NCBI GenBank assembly: GCA_033725935.1
Contig: MU867068.1
Coordinates: 372,001-436,000, forward strand
DNA: 64,000 bases
From: Cladorrhinum sp. PSN259
Lineage: Eukaryota > Ascomycota > Sordariomycetes > Sordariales > Podosporaceae
Direction of reading: 5' to 3'
Part shown: piece by piece, positions 23,038 through 34,804 of the stretch
How positions within the stretch are numbered: the stretch's first letter is position 1
How the letters are laid out: each line of letters starts with the position of its first letter
Translations under genes and position numbers: made by a program
The notes under the pieces: generated by a model
What the model was told of the DNA's origin: nothing
Databases searched by the model: none
The model's input: only the letters and a program-made list of their open reading frames with translations

Positions 23038-26000
23038 TCAGTCTGCCGATGCCCTAGCAAGAGCTTCATGTAGATGCGGTGGCAGGCGATACCGCAACTG
23101 ACTGGTATACGCCGTCAAATCCACGCTCATCTGCTTGAGGTTATCAATCATCATCCTCGCCGTCGTCTCGTTGCCGCTGAAACCGCCGTTCACCAGTCTC
23201 TCGCGCTGCCTCGTGCAGCATATGACAGTCCACAAGAGCAGGTTGGGCACATTGATAGCCACAGGCTGCGACAGACCCGCGAAGCGGGCTGCATAGTTGC
23301 GGATCACGCCCTGGTCGCCCTTGGCGTTGAGGGGCAGAATATCAAGTGCGGTAATTCTCTGTCAGTCATAACATAACGCACGTCAGCATAATACAACTGG
23401 GAAACAAAGGGTACAGTATAGCAGCAGGGTAAACTCACGTCCAAGCACTCAGGCCACTTGCCAGCCTCGACGAAGCTCTTGATTTCGCTCATTTGCAACA
23501 ACACAGTGCATGCAATTCGGTTAGGTTCTCGGATTCTCTGCCAGAACATATAGTCCTTCTCATACATGCCCATCATCGTCCGTGCCAGCTCAACTGGGTC
23601 ATCAATGGCCGCAAGACTTAAGCTGCTGCCGGTCTGGGCGGCAGGCTCATTGCTGCCGTTAACGCGCGGCTTAACCGGAACCAGACGCATCGGATCTTCG
23701 CCAATCTCGAGAGAGATGGCTTCGCTCAGCGCCCTGCTGACAATCGACACGACAGTATCGTAGTCACCCGCCAAGTGATACAACAAAACCGCATCAGTCG
23801 TGCGCCCATTGTCATCGGCATAGCTGGCTGCTTGCAAAGTAATGGTCCGAATAAAGTCATCCTGTTGGCTGAGCGTAATAAGCGGGCCACGCTCCTCAAT
23901 AAGACCCTTGATGCGGGAGCCGTCGGGCTTGATATCACCAATCAGGCGGCTGAACTCGCGGGACTCGAGCACCAACTCACGGAGCGCCTCGTGGCAGAGC
24001 GCCGCCTGCTGTTGACCGGCAGGCGTCTCATCAGCATTCAGGCAGATGAGCACAAGATAGTCAACCGCCGCTCCGGCATTGGCAGCTCGGAAATCGCGGG
24101 TATAGTACCCGAGCATGCGGCCAAAGTTGATCTGAGGCTGAGTCCGGGTGTTGTGCGACAGCAACTCGTTGGCAGATGCCTGAGCATCAGCTGGGCGAAG
24201 AAGTCCGTAGTATGACAGCGCAATCGCAAAGTGGACAGCGTCAACATAAGAAAATGGGTACATGTACGCAATCGCCTGCTCAAACATGCCTGACAGAATC
24301 TGAAGGTAAAAAAACATGCCGAAGCTGCCGTTGGTATCCTCAGCTGGCGTCTTGGGGAAGTGCTTGAGGCCAATCTCGCGGATGCTGGATTGCAACTCGG
24401 CCAGACCATAAGACTCACCAGCCAACTCCACGGACCGGTCCGTCTCCCGTGCCAAGTTGAACTGAAGCCAGATCCAGTCGTTCACATCCGTCAGGAGTCC
24501 GTCCAGACTGCGGTTGCTCACATCACAGCGACCAATGATCTTGTAACATGCCATCCGGAAGGGGTCGATCGAACCTTCTGGCGCGTTTCGAATTCGCTGG
24601 TTGTACTCGTTGGTGCATCTATCCTGGACCGCGCGCCTAAGTCTCCGGTCCTCGCTGGATGCATAACTGTTGATATAACCAAGGAAAGTCCTGTCGATGC
24701 TGCGGAAAGAGCTCTCATTGTTGTTGACGTACTGTGCGGCCTCGCTCACAAAACCAGCGCGAAGCAGGAAGAAGACGACAGCCCACACGTACTCTCCATT
24801 GGCTGTCTGAAGATCGACGTTGTCTGGAACCAGAGACTTCCTGGCCAGGCGAAGGCGGATGAATGCCGTGATCTTGCTGACAACATCGGGCCTTCCACCC
24901 AACTTGGCTTCATGAGGATACTTGGAAATAAGCGTGTTAACTTCGTTCCAGAACTGCTTCTCCAGGAAACTGTTGGCGCCCTTCAGGATGCGCTTCCGCA
25001 TAGCTATCGCATTCGGAGATGCCGAGTTGGGATCCAAGTAATTCTTTGCAAACTGTCGTTCCTGTGGCGCCTCGTTCTGATCAGGATACTCCCCAACAAT
25101 CTCCATCATGGCTGTGTAAGCCTCGACAAGATGCTGTGCGTGACGATCTCCCGACTTGCTCTCGAGATCAGCGAAATCACGGCAGATGTAGAATGGCTGG
25201 CCCTTCTGTCTTGCATCATTGAACTCGCGGATTTTGTCAGCCAGTTTGCCCTGTTTCTCTCTAAGAAACCGGTCATCCAAGGCCACGCCATTAAGACCAC
25301 CAGCGGAATCTTTCCTAGGCTCGACATCCACAAACTCGGAAGCGTGAGTTCCAATCCTGCTTGGAGTGCCGATGACAGATCGGTGCATGCCCGATTTGCC
25401 GAAAACACTCGCCCGATTAGACTTGTCACCGCCAGGAGCCGCCTGGCTCCCTTTCCTTCTCGTCGACCGCCCAAATGTGCCCTGTCCATCCTTTGCCGGG
25501 GTGTTCGCCCTCGCAGCCTTGGACGAGTCTCCGCCAGTGCCTGCGCCGTCCTCTCTCGACTTGATTCCGAAATGCTGGTATATCCTCTGCCTCTGGGCCT
25601 CCCATTCCATGGTAACGTTATCCTCCAGGAACGAGTCGAAGTCACGCACACTCCTATCCAGACCGTCGGAAATCATGCTGAGAGTAGTCTTGGTCTGCAA
25701 ATTATTCAGGTAAGTCTCAACATCGACCTCGCCTGCGCCACCATATCCGCCCAAGGAAGTGGGCCTGTCGCGAGCAGCGTGCAAGCCCAACGATCCAAGA
25801 TCCCGCACTGCTGCACCGGGGTCTACACCAGACGCAGCGAGGAAATAGTGTGCCTTGCCATGTTCGAGAGCTCGCCCGCCTTCGGCCTTGGGCCCAAGCT
25901 TCTTCAATCTCTGGCGCAGATCTCCAAGGCCGAGCTGAAGGGAAGGGAGGTCACCAAGAGCGGTCTCGCCCGAAGCTTGTTTCTTGTTCTTGGCGAGGAG

Positions 26001-26672
26001 GGAATCGAAGAAGGCGCCCGTGGGGAGGGCCGAGGATGGGTTCTGACTTTGTCCGGCATTTTGTGTCGTCGCGCCGAGATTGAGGGAAAGGCCGCCGCCG
26101 CCAAGCAAACTGTTGCCGGCCATGCCAGGCGCCGACTGCGTGACAGTAGCGTTTGAAGCACCAAAGAGTGATGATGCTGCGGGCTGGGCAGTCGCGGCCG
26201 ATGCACCGCCAAAGAAGCTTGTGCCCGTCGGCACCGGCTGGGTGTTTACTGTCGTCGTCGCTGTGTTTCCGAAAAGCGACGCCTTTGGCGTAGTCGTCGA
26301 TGCGCCGAGAGTATTGCCAAACAAGCTCGAGCCTGTGTTTGCTGCTGGAGCGGCTGTCGGTCCGCCGAAAAGCGATGCTTTGGGGGTAGTTGTCGAAGCA
26401 GTTGACTGGCCAAACACCGAGTTACCGAGCCCAAACAGACCGCTGCTAGAAGGTGCTGCGGCTGGTGTCGTGGTAGTAGCAGCAGCGGTGGTGCCCGGCT
26501 TTGTACCAAAGAGCGAGCTCCCTGGTGTTGTCGAGCCAAAGAGGCTGCCGCCGGTGGTGTTGGCTTGTGGTGTGGTTGTTCCCTGATTCGCTCCTGTGTT
26601 TAATCCTCCAAACAAACTGCCCGTCGACGTCGCAGTCGCGGGCGTGCCCCTTCCGGCACCAAAGAGCGACAT
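23038..26672 (-). CDS. NIC96: nucleoporin Nic96/Nup93 with N-terminal FG repeats
   Basis: Exons 26672-23439 and 23358-23038 are joined by an 80-nt phase-0 intron (GTGAGT...GACAG), giving 1184 residues. Role: linker nucleoporin of the inner ring that anchors the Nsp1 channel complex. Seen: residues 1-171 carry 11 FG dipeptides (mostly SLFG) in a Thr/Ala/Gly-rich background; a short motif GAFFDSLLAKNKKQ (about 219-232) likely corresponds to the Nsp1-complex-binding helix region; then a long alpha-solenoid with family segments such as FLEDNVTMEWEAQRQRIYQHF, REFNDARQKGQPFYICRDFA, ANGEYVWAVVFFLLRAGF and MFFYLQILSGMFEQAIAYM. It is longer than yeast Nic96 (839 residues), largely through the FG extension and a linker near 380-460. 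The final exon (ITALDILPLNAKGDQGVIRN onward) completes the conserved C-terminus. Confidence 0.93.
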
Positions 26673-27128
26673 GACTGAATTTTTGGCTCGTGCTTAATTG
26701 TAATCTCTCCAGCAGATATGTGACGCGTGCGAAGCGACGCGTAGGTGGAATGTTGACAGATTAGGAAATTCGAGGATTCAGCGAGTTGACATTTCCACTG
26801 CTTTTTCGACAACAAAGCTGCGTTGCTGCGCAAACAAGGCTGATTGGAGGTTGGACCGTCTGCCCAGAAACAAAAAAAGAGTGGGGCCTCTGCCCAGGAA
26901 CCAAACTTTAGTGCACTGCACGGGCCATCTGGAGCTCCAAACAAACGTTGATGTCCCGCCGGTGCCTGTCGGCTTTGTCAACAACCCCCTGAAACTTTTG
27001 ACATGTTCCATCAAAAGATGACGAATATTTCTTTGTTCCTGCGAATTTTTTTAAATTTTTTTTTTTTTTAAAAAAAAGGTCAAAAACATGCTTTTGTTTG
27101 GTGGGTTGCATTACACACATCTATCTAT
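26673..27128. other. NIC96 promoter and kinase 3' flank with a T/A palindrome
   Basis: The stretch between two minus-strand genes contains T14 followed by A8 (27056-27077), which can fold on itself. No gene is recognised. Confidence 0.5.
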
Positions 27129-29254
27129 CTACGACTGCTTCAATGCCTCGTCAACCCTTTTCCGGTATTCCTGCTGCGTGTGGCACTGCTCAAGGAATAC
27201 CTCATACTTGGCATCAAGCAATCTCTTCTCTGCTGCATCGCGTCTTGACCACATCACCTTGCCCGGCTTGCTCATACGGTCCATAATGTTCCATAACGGC
27301 TCCGTCTTGCCGTCATTGCCCGAGCTCGCAGCCTTGGCTCCCAGCATCGCCGCTCCGTGGACTACAGCAGCCTCGACGTAGCGAGGAATAAGCACCGGCA
27401 TGTCACACGCCGTGGCAATCAGGTCCATCAGAATCTCATTCTGGCATTGGCTGCCTGACATGAAGATGCTGTTAATGCCATGACCAGCCTTGTTCATCGT
27501 CTCGATGATCTGTCGGGTCTGCAGCGCGATGAACTCCATAGTGGAGTAGTAGAGTAGTGCCATGCCGTCCTTGCTCTTGTCACTGCTCATGCCAATAAGA
27601 GCGCCACGCATGTTGGGGTCGGCGATAGGTGATCGGTTCCCCCAGAGATCTCCATAAAAGAAAAGATGTCGTCCCAGGTAAGAGATCCACGGCGCCTTTG
27701 CCTCGGCAGCCAAGTGCCGAAGGTGATCATTCAAATAGTCGTAGATGTTCTTCCCAGCTGTCTGAGCCTCCTTCAACGTCTCAGCGTATGCTGCGTGTGT
27801 TTCCAGCATGTGCTTCATGAGCTCTCCTGTTGCCGACTGACCTCCTTCTGCCATCCAGAAGTCGGGAATCACCACATCTCGGTAAGGGCCCCACACTCCT
27901 GGGACAAAAACAGGTTCTCTAGACATTGCCAGATGGCAGGTTGACGTTCCAGCAACTGCAGCCAGCCGTGTAAACGCCTGTGATACATCGTTGGCGGCAA
28001 CCGATTCGTCGAGCTGATCTGGTGATAGCTTGACTTTGGCGCCAACTGTTCCGATCCAGCCGGCGTAGGCATCAATGACACCGCTGCCTATTGCGACGCC
28101 CGCCGGGAGCCCAAGATCTTTGGCTGCCTTCTCCGACAAGCCGCCAACCAGCTCACCGGCGCTCAAAAACTCTCCACTCTGTCACTCAGTTAGCCACAAA
28201 AACAACGTTTATGCTCGCACAAAGGAAGGGAGCTCACAACCCCGTTGACTCCTCCAACCCTCTTGAATTCATCCTTGGCCAGCTCTCCCAATCCGATGTT
28301 GTGATAGAAATCGTCCTGCCAGCCCTTTACGCTACCGTCCACACCCACGGGCACGAACCCCTGCTTGCAAACTGCGCTGCAGTAGCTCCGGGTCTCGTTT
28401 CCCGTGGCAATATGAGTGAGCGCATCCGCCAGGTCGTAAAACTTGCAGCGATCAAACAGCTCGGGCGGCATGTTGTTCTTGAGCCAGAGTACCTTGGGCA
28501 TTTCCATTTCAATATTCATGGTGCCGCCAACATAACGGAGAAGATTATGCTTGGTTTCATTGATCTTTTGGGTTTCTTCAAGAGGTCGATGGTCTAGCCA
28601 AAGGATTACGTTCCGGTCATTTCCATCGTTGGTGAAATCGGGACCAGTGACGGGTACCGGCTCGTCTGTATCGTGAGTGAAAACGGCCAGGGAACAGGTT
28701 GCGTCAAACCCGATGCCACGTATGGTAGATGTATCAACACCTGAGTCGGCCACTATCTTTCGAACACAGATGCAGATGGCCTGCCAGATGTCTGTTGTCG
28801 ATTGTTCATAGTAGCCAGAAGCTGGTTGCCACAGCTTGATGTCCTGTGACGCAAGGGCTTTGATGTCGCCTGATGCGTCAATGATACAGGCTCTAGCTGA
28901 GCCTGTCCCAACGTCAATACCAAGATAATGGTCCTGTATGTGGTGAGTATATTATTTTGAGCAGAAACGAAGCTTTGCCAACCTGAGAAGCCCTGTGCCC
29001 ATGGAGAATTAGCAATTTTTCTCCATTTACCTTCCTTCTCGCTTGATTTCTGCTTACATTTCCTCTTCTCTTGAATGCAAGTGAGCCAGGACAGGATTTC
29101 AGAAAGCCGAAATCGGAATCGGGAGGAGAAACTGCCTGAACACAACACCCACTCGGCGTGATGAAAACAATGGAAGAATGCGAACTTATTGACTTATTGG
29201 AGTACTTTAGAACATTCACGAGAAGAGAGAAACCTGGGCAGCAATGGTCTCCAT
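27129..29254 (-). CDS. FGGY-family carbohydrate kinase (D-ribulokinase-like)
   Basis: Exons 28933-28238 and 28178-27129 are well supported. The first exon 29254-29234 (METIAAQ) is tentative because it needs a 300-nt intron with a GTTTCT donor. The total is about 588 residues. Seen: N-terminal phosphate-binding LGIDVGTGSARACIID; GIGFDATCSL; WLDHRPLEETQ; NIEMEMPKVLWLKNN; C-terminal GSGVIDAYAGWIGTVGAK; and FFYGDLWGNRSPIADPNMRG and FMSGSQCQNEI, all typical of the eukaryotic FGGY/YDR109C group. Family knowledge: FGGY enzymes phosphorylate sugars or polyols with ATP, and this subgroup has been linked to D-ribulose phosphorylation as a metabolite-repair function. The 59-nt intron 28179-28237 uses a GTGAGC donor after NGV. 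The gene diverges from the SMN gene across about 780 bp. Confidence 0.85.
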
Positions 29255-30036
29255 CTGTTGAAAGGTTGAACAGCGAATGACAAGAGTTGATGAAAATGGG
29301 GCATGGAGGGGTAATTCGGGGTCCCACCTCCCGAACTTGCACGCTATCGACAACTCCGACTGCTGCCACCAACTGTGTATGGACTACATTAGGAAGCTCC
29401 GATCGACCTCACTAAAGGAAAAGATCCTTGAGTGATTGCAAGGAAGCTCGTTGATCAAGAGCTATCGCAGCTTGCGCAGCTGTCTGACGCAAGCAGCTTC
29501 GGGTTGAACGGCCTTTAGATCACCGACCGATGTTGATTATCTGCTTGGCTAGCAGCCGCTGCACCGGGACTAATTCGAAAAAGAACTTTTCAGAATGATC
29601 CTCAAGCGGCGAACCGGACAAGATTGACCGGCAGCATCTGGCGGGCCCTCTTCCTAAGGAAGCGGCGACGTTGAAGACGGAGTGTTCTAGCTCATTGATT
29701 TGCAACTGGATGGGAACGGTGGGTCTTTGGTCGAGAAACAATAAGTTTGGACATAAGTTGGTGTTAGAGATGTGAAGACGCGCGAGTGCCTGATCAAGTA
29801 TTCATACCAAAATACGGGTGATTGAATTAAGCTCAAGCTCTGGAGTTTTGAAAGATGGAAGGATGTAGAGGCAGCAGCGATGTTTGGGCATTGGATCACA
29901 TTTTGTTGGTCAAGCACCTAAAAGTTTCAAGCCCGTTAAATGACAATAAAACTTCCCACAATCGTGCAACTCACCACAACTCACCAAGTCAATTGTCACA
30001 ACAAGCAACCAACAAATTCCCTCCTCCACAATCAAC
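29255..30036. other. divergent promoter region, kinase (-) and SMN (+)
   Basis: No other gene is recognised. It is presumed to carry both promoters, but no confident core element can be named. Confidence 0.45.
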
Positions 30037-30980
30037 ATGGAATCAGAGGAGAACTTGACACACGAGGAGGTTTGGGACGATTCTGCGCTGGTCGACTCGT
30101 GGAACCAGGCCTTGGAAGAGTACAAAGTGAGTACGCATCCTCATTAACGAACAGATCTGACCTGTAAGCTAACCATAACTCAACAGAAATACCACAGCAT
30201 CCATTTGAAAGGCGGCACCGTCGATGACCTTCTAGAGGCACAAGAAAAAGAGACGCAGGCGTAGGAATATTCCCAAATTTTGTATGGTGTTGTTCTTTAC
30301 TAATAGATTCCCCCCAGGACTTTGCCTGGTGCTCAGCAAGAAACAAACGGCGTGGAAGAGCCAACCATGGACGAGGAGCACGAGCCAGCGCAGGAGGATG
30401 AGAGCGAACCTATGGACGAGAGCGACGAAACATCAAACCCGACAATTTCGGATGCCCAAGTGTCCGCAGAGAAGAAGGTACGATGATCAAACACGAAAGC
30501 TGCAGGTCGTGATCTTCCAGGGTGGAGGATCATGGGAGATCAACCGAAAGCTTGGCATGAAACAACATCCTTCGTCTTCTTTTCAGATTTACGATCCTGT
30601 GGTTTCAATTCATCAGAGTGGCTGACTTGAATCCGTTAAACAACGCAGGCCGATGAAGGGGGATCGGTGACCGGCGGTTGGCCTGCAACAATGGGGCATG
30701 GTCCTGGACCAGGACCACAAGTGTTACTTGGAAGTGGTAAGTATTGCATCCTCAAGTTTGAGCACACCAAAAGCTGACATTATGGACAAAACTAAAAGTC
30801 CAGGATGAAGAACTCAAGGAGCTCTTAATGTCTTGGTACTATGCAGGTACAGTCAACTCCCCTTTTTCTTGTCTTGTTTTCGTCCATTGTCCAGTCGCTG
30901 ATGTTTCAGGTTATTACACGGGTCTTTACGAGGGGAAGCAGCAAGGGCTTCAGCAAGCGGGAAAAGCCCGGAAACCTTGA
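30037..30980 (+). CDS. smn1: SMN-like snRNP assembly protein
   Basis: Six exons are proposed: 30037-30126, 30187-30260, 30318-30477, 30649-30736, 30799-30846 and 30910-30980, giving 176 residues. Family role: core of the SMN complex that loads Sm proteins onto snRNAs. Seen: N-terminal Gemin2-binding helix EVWDDSALVDSWNQALEEY followed by KKYHSIHLKGG (about 11-41); an acidic middle (MDEEHEPAQEDESEPMDESD); a Gly/Pro stretch (GHGPGPGPQVLLG); and a C-terminal YG-box SWYYAGYYTGLYEGKQQG, the oligomerisation helix. As in other fungal orthologues, there is no Tudor domain between them. The five introns are 60, 57, 171, 62 and 63 nt. The YG-box is assembled across the last intron (AG-GT joined as Gly), which supports this model. 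Six exons in under 1 kb makes this the most intron-dense gene here. Confidence 0.92.
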
Positions 30981-33146
30981 TGATTCGTAAGACGCGATCA
31001 CACTACTCAATTGTTTATTTCAGACACATAGCTAGGTACATGTAGGGTGGGATCTAGGAAACAAAAGATTTGAGATGGCCTGGATCTGGCCGCCCTCCGC
31101 CATCTTCAAGGTTGCTCCAAATGAAGGAACAAGGCCCGAGCAGAAGCTGCTTCCAGTGAGACGCTAGGCAACGCAAACCCTCGCTAACGACTTTTCGCAT
31201 GGTTGCCGGCAACACATGTTAGTGGGTGCGGAGTGTGGATCCAGTGAAAAGATTGCGATTGGTCAAGAGATATCTGAAGCCGGGGTGGGGGTTCTGGACC
31301 TCTTCCCCCATGTTCTGCATGGCTGCAACCTTGCTTGACATCCAAACGCCCATCTGTAACATTTCGTGTTGCAGAGTCCCAGGAACCCTCATTTTACCTA
31401 CGGCTCTCCTAAGTTCCATGTCTGAGCACCGCCATGGCATCACAGCAACGAGATTACCGGAAAGTATTTTCCGTCATCCGGACTTTCCCACAGCCCTGAA
31501 GAGCCCTCATTCACGTTGCACTTGGGCAGCCGGATCTATTCAGTGCCCGGCTCTTGAACAGCGTCGACATTTCACGACTCCCAAGGCCTATTACCCTCTT
31601 GGGGCCTTGTTTCATGCGTTTCTCTTCCCTCGCTGGGCTCGTTGGCTGCCTCCGAACCCAAGGACAAGATGTTTGGACGGTTTGGCGATATCCCTTGCCA
31701 AGAAATGGCGCCAACCTCTTGATCCATGGTCGGTTCTCTTTAAAGTTCGGCACCCTCGAATTTGGCCCGGCTACTGTATCTCGATATGGGGACAAAGATA
31801 CCTAGCCTTGCGGAAATCAGGCTGTTGAAGCGTCACAACGGCACCTTGAAGGTTGTATTCTCTAGTGCAGACTCTGGGCACTGTTCCATGAAGCAGGGTC
31901 TTGCCGCCGCACCTCTCAAGACACGAGTAAATGGGGGCGTCAATGATATCTAGTGTGGCGGCTCCTTCTGCCCCTTGCGATGCTAGCTTCTATCAATCAT
32001 CCCTGAAGACGTGACTCTGTCTTGAACATCATGTCAATGTGAATGAGAGGCGGTGCAAACTAAATCGCTATAGAGATCATCAACCATCTAATCTGACCCT
32101 TTATAATGGCCACGAAGAAGATCCCACAGCCCACGACGCTGCCGCAGTGGATAATCTAGATGCCGGGCGGTAGCCGCTTTACGGACCCTCTCGATGCCGG
32201 CACTAAGATCACAATGACAATTTAAGCGCGGCCTGGGCCCGGCGTATCGGCCGCATGCCGTTCTGTCGCTGTGGATGGCGATCAACCTAAACATGTCGAT
32301 GGTGGATTACGGCGTGTAATAGCCGCCTGTCTTCCCTCTCCATGGCGAACTGAAAATAACTACCAAACACAGCGGTATTCTGCGTACCTACGCATCACGA
32401 CATTTGCCATTCATCAAGGCGCCGACTTTGCTCAGTCATCAAGGTTGGCAGCTTGACAGTGAATTGAGTCGAGGGGAAAAAAAAAGCACGGATTACAGGG
32501 GCCCAAGACCCCAAGACCCCCTCCAAGAAGGGCCAAACAGGGGCATGTCGCAGTGCCCCACCCATTCATCCCATCCCAGCGGTCTGTGCAACCGACCTTG
32601 GCAAAAATGCCAAACACACATCTGAGACGAAGTTGTCACAGCCGACCTCCTGCTCCCACCATCCCCTCCGCTAAGGCAAAGAAACGAGGCCTTGGTCCGC
32701 CGCGGATGCCCCTCTACGCGGGCGCCGAGAGCACACTGTCGCGGTGACGGCTTCCCGACTGTTTCGAGACGACGACCTCCCCTGTCGGTACCCCTAGCCA
32801 AGTAGCTGCTTTCTGATCGCCGTCATGCTTCGTTGAGTTTTAATAAGCCCGTCCCAAGTGGCCGCATCTCCTTCAAGAAGTCTTGTTTCCCCTTCCTTTT
32901 TCTTCTCCATCCTCTTCCCCATTTCTCACCACTGCCTTTCTCTGTTGTGTGTTTCGCTCTTTTTGGTTGATCCGTCCTTCTTTTTCCGTATTTCATACCA
33001 TCTTTCACTTCTTCACGAGCAGGGACTCGACAAGGCATATTCAGCAAGCTATTCCAGAAAAGAAAAGGAACCAACGATCCGAGGTCGAGGTTATACTTAA
33101 TCAGGTCAACAAAAAGGAATTTTAAAAGGACAAAACAACAGTCAAA
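30981..33146. other. 2.2 kb spacer
   Basis: No gene is recognised. A 200-codon open frame at 31226-31828 has no recognisable domain and ordinary composition. The last 250 bp are pyrimidine-rich and are probably the promoter and leader of the secreted cupredoxin-like protein. Confidence 0.5.
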
Positions 33147-34251
33147 ATGAAGTTCTCAGTAGCAGCAATGGCTATGGGCATGGTCCCAATGGTGTTGGGC
33201 AAGTCGGTTCACAACGTCGCCCCCGTACAAAGAGATGGACACTTGAAGACCGAGGTGTCAGTCGGCGGCAGCATCCAGGCATCTGATGCTCAGATCGCCG
33301 AGCTCGCCAAACTCATCGGCCTCCACACGGGTGAGGGCAAGTCGATCAACTTCCTCTGGGTCAACCTTGGTGGTGGTGCTGCCACCACCGTGATCGGCAG
33401 CACCGTCACCGTCACCCAAACAGTCGTCGGCGGTGCCGCTACTGCTCCCCCAGCTGTCGTCACCGGCGAGGCTGCCACCACCACTGCGGGCGGTGCTGCC
33501 CCAACAACCGTTGTCGGTGGTGCTGCCGCAACCCACAGCGTCAGTGTCGGTGGCCCCAAGGGTCTTGTCTTCGAGCCCCAGCAGCTCAGCGCCGCTGTCG
33601 GTGACACCGTCATCTTCACCTTCCTCAGCCAGAACCACACTGCCACCCAGTCTGCTTTCGACACCCCCTGCGATCCTCTCGCTGGTGGTATGGATTCCGG
33701 TTTCCAGGCCAACGCCAACAACACCATCAACCCTGCGCCCCAGGTCGCCATGCAAGTCATGGTTGATACTCCTCTTTGTAAGTTTTCCCGACATTAATTT
33801 TGATATCCAATTCCAGTACTAACCACTTCACTCAGGGTTCTACTGCCGTCAGGGCAACCACTGCGGAAAGGGCATGGTCTTCTCCATCAACCCCTCGGCC
33901 GCCAAGACGCACGCCATGTTCCAGTCTCTCGCCATCCAGCAGAAGGGCAACCTCGCCGGCGGTGCCATTACCGGTAACGGCCCTGCTGTTGATCCCAACG
34001 CCAGCGCATCTGCCTCCGTCTCCCTCGCTGTTCCCACTGCTACCGGAACTGGCGCCGGTGCTGCTAACACTGGTGTCGTCACTGGTGTCGGCCAGGTCGG
34101 TGCTGACGGTGCTTGCGTCTGCGCTGTCCAGTGCAGCTTCGGTGGCTTCCCCAACGTTGCCGTTCAGGGCCGTGACAGCTTCGGCGGCTTCGGCGGTGCT
34201 GTCCCTATGGCTATGGTTGGTGCCGCACCGGTCAAGAAGTTCAAGGCATAA
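33147..34251 (+). CDS. secreted cupredoxin-like protein with Ala/Thr/Gly-rich linker
   Basis: Exons 33147-33777 and 33836-34251 give 348 residues; the intron (58 nt, TACTAAC branch) splits the Trp of PLWFYC. Seen: a signal peptide (1-18, hydrophobic, ending MVLG); a short N-terminal region; a low-complexity linker built of VVGGAAT/TTAGGAA-like blocks (about 75-135); a cupredoxin-like fold (about 136-230) with VFEPQQLSAAVGDTVIFTFL and candidate type-1 copper ligands H164, C214, H219 and M224 (SQNHT, FYC, NHC, GKGM); and an Ala/Gly/Thr-rich tail with CVCAVQC. There is no C-terminal hydrophobic GPI signal. The family is common in fungal secretomes and is often labelled extracellular serine-rich protein. 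The codon use is strongly C-ending, which suggests high expression. Its biological role is not known. Confidence 0.88.
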
Positions 34252-34743
34252 ACGAAACGAAAAATCCTTTTTCGTCATGAATATTGTTTTCTATATATTT
34301 GTTGCCATGAAATGAATTTACATAATGGGCTGTGTTGGAGGGTTGATTGCAGGTGGATGAACACTCAAGGAGGGGGGGTTTGTTTTGGCGATTGTTTATT
34401 TTTGCAAATACCACTTTTTTTCTTATTTGTAGACACTTATTTTTTTGTACTGTTGTTTTCTCTTTTTTTATTCTTTTTTTTTTTTTTTTTTGTCGGTTTA
34501 GCCTGCCACACGACACATTTTTCCCCCTTTAACTGGAATGATCAAAGGGGTATGCCTTTTTTTATATATTTTATCTTAACCTACCTATCTCTCTGTTTAT
34601 ATATATGACTGGTTCGTATGTTAATTCCTTTTTCCCTTATTTCACACTCGGACGGTGTTGAGGAAGGAGAGAGAGGAAGGAAAGATGGGGGAATGGTGAA
34701 TGAAAAAAATACATTTTGCCAATTCCAAAGTCTGCTTTTTCAT

Positions 34744-34804
34744 GAGAGCGTCCCGACACACTAGACTGCAGGGTGACAAGTTTATAGTGTGTCGAGACGC
34801 TCTC
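34744..34804 (+). repeat. 20-bp inverted repeat (hairpin) followed by T6
   Basis: The left arm 34744-34763 (GAGAGCGTCCCGACACACTA) and right arm 34785-34804 are complementary at 19 of 20 positions around a 21-nt loop. T6 follows immediately at 34805-34810. The mismatch is C-A in the plus transcript but G-U in a minus transcript. It could be a small structured RNA, a miRNA-like precursor, or a tiny transposon relic. It lies about 490 bp after the cupredoxin-like gene stop. Confidence 0.85.

Noticed and set aside
24360..26156. 598-codon open frame antisense to NIC96
   Set aside because: Overlaps the conserved nucleoporin coding strand and has no recognisable domain; a shadow frame.
30478..30648. 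C/D snoRNA in the 171-nt SMN intron
   Set aside because: An ACGATGA and a CTGA lie near the ends, but the C box has a mismatch, the CTGA doubles as the branch site, and no flanking stem is clear.
31226..31828. 200-codon open frame between SMN and the cupredoxin-like gene
   Set aside because: No domain, no splice context and ordinary composition.
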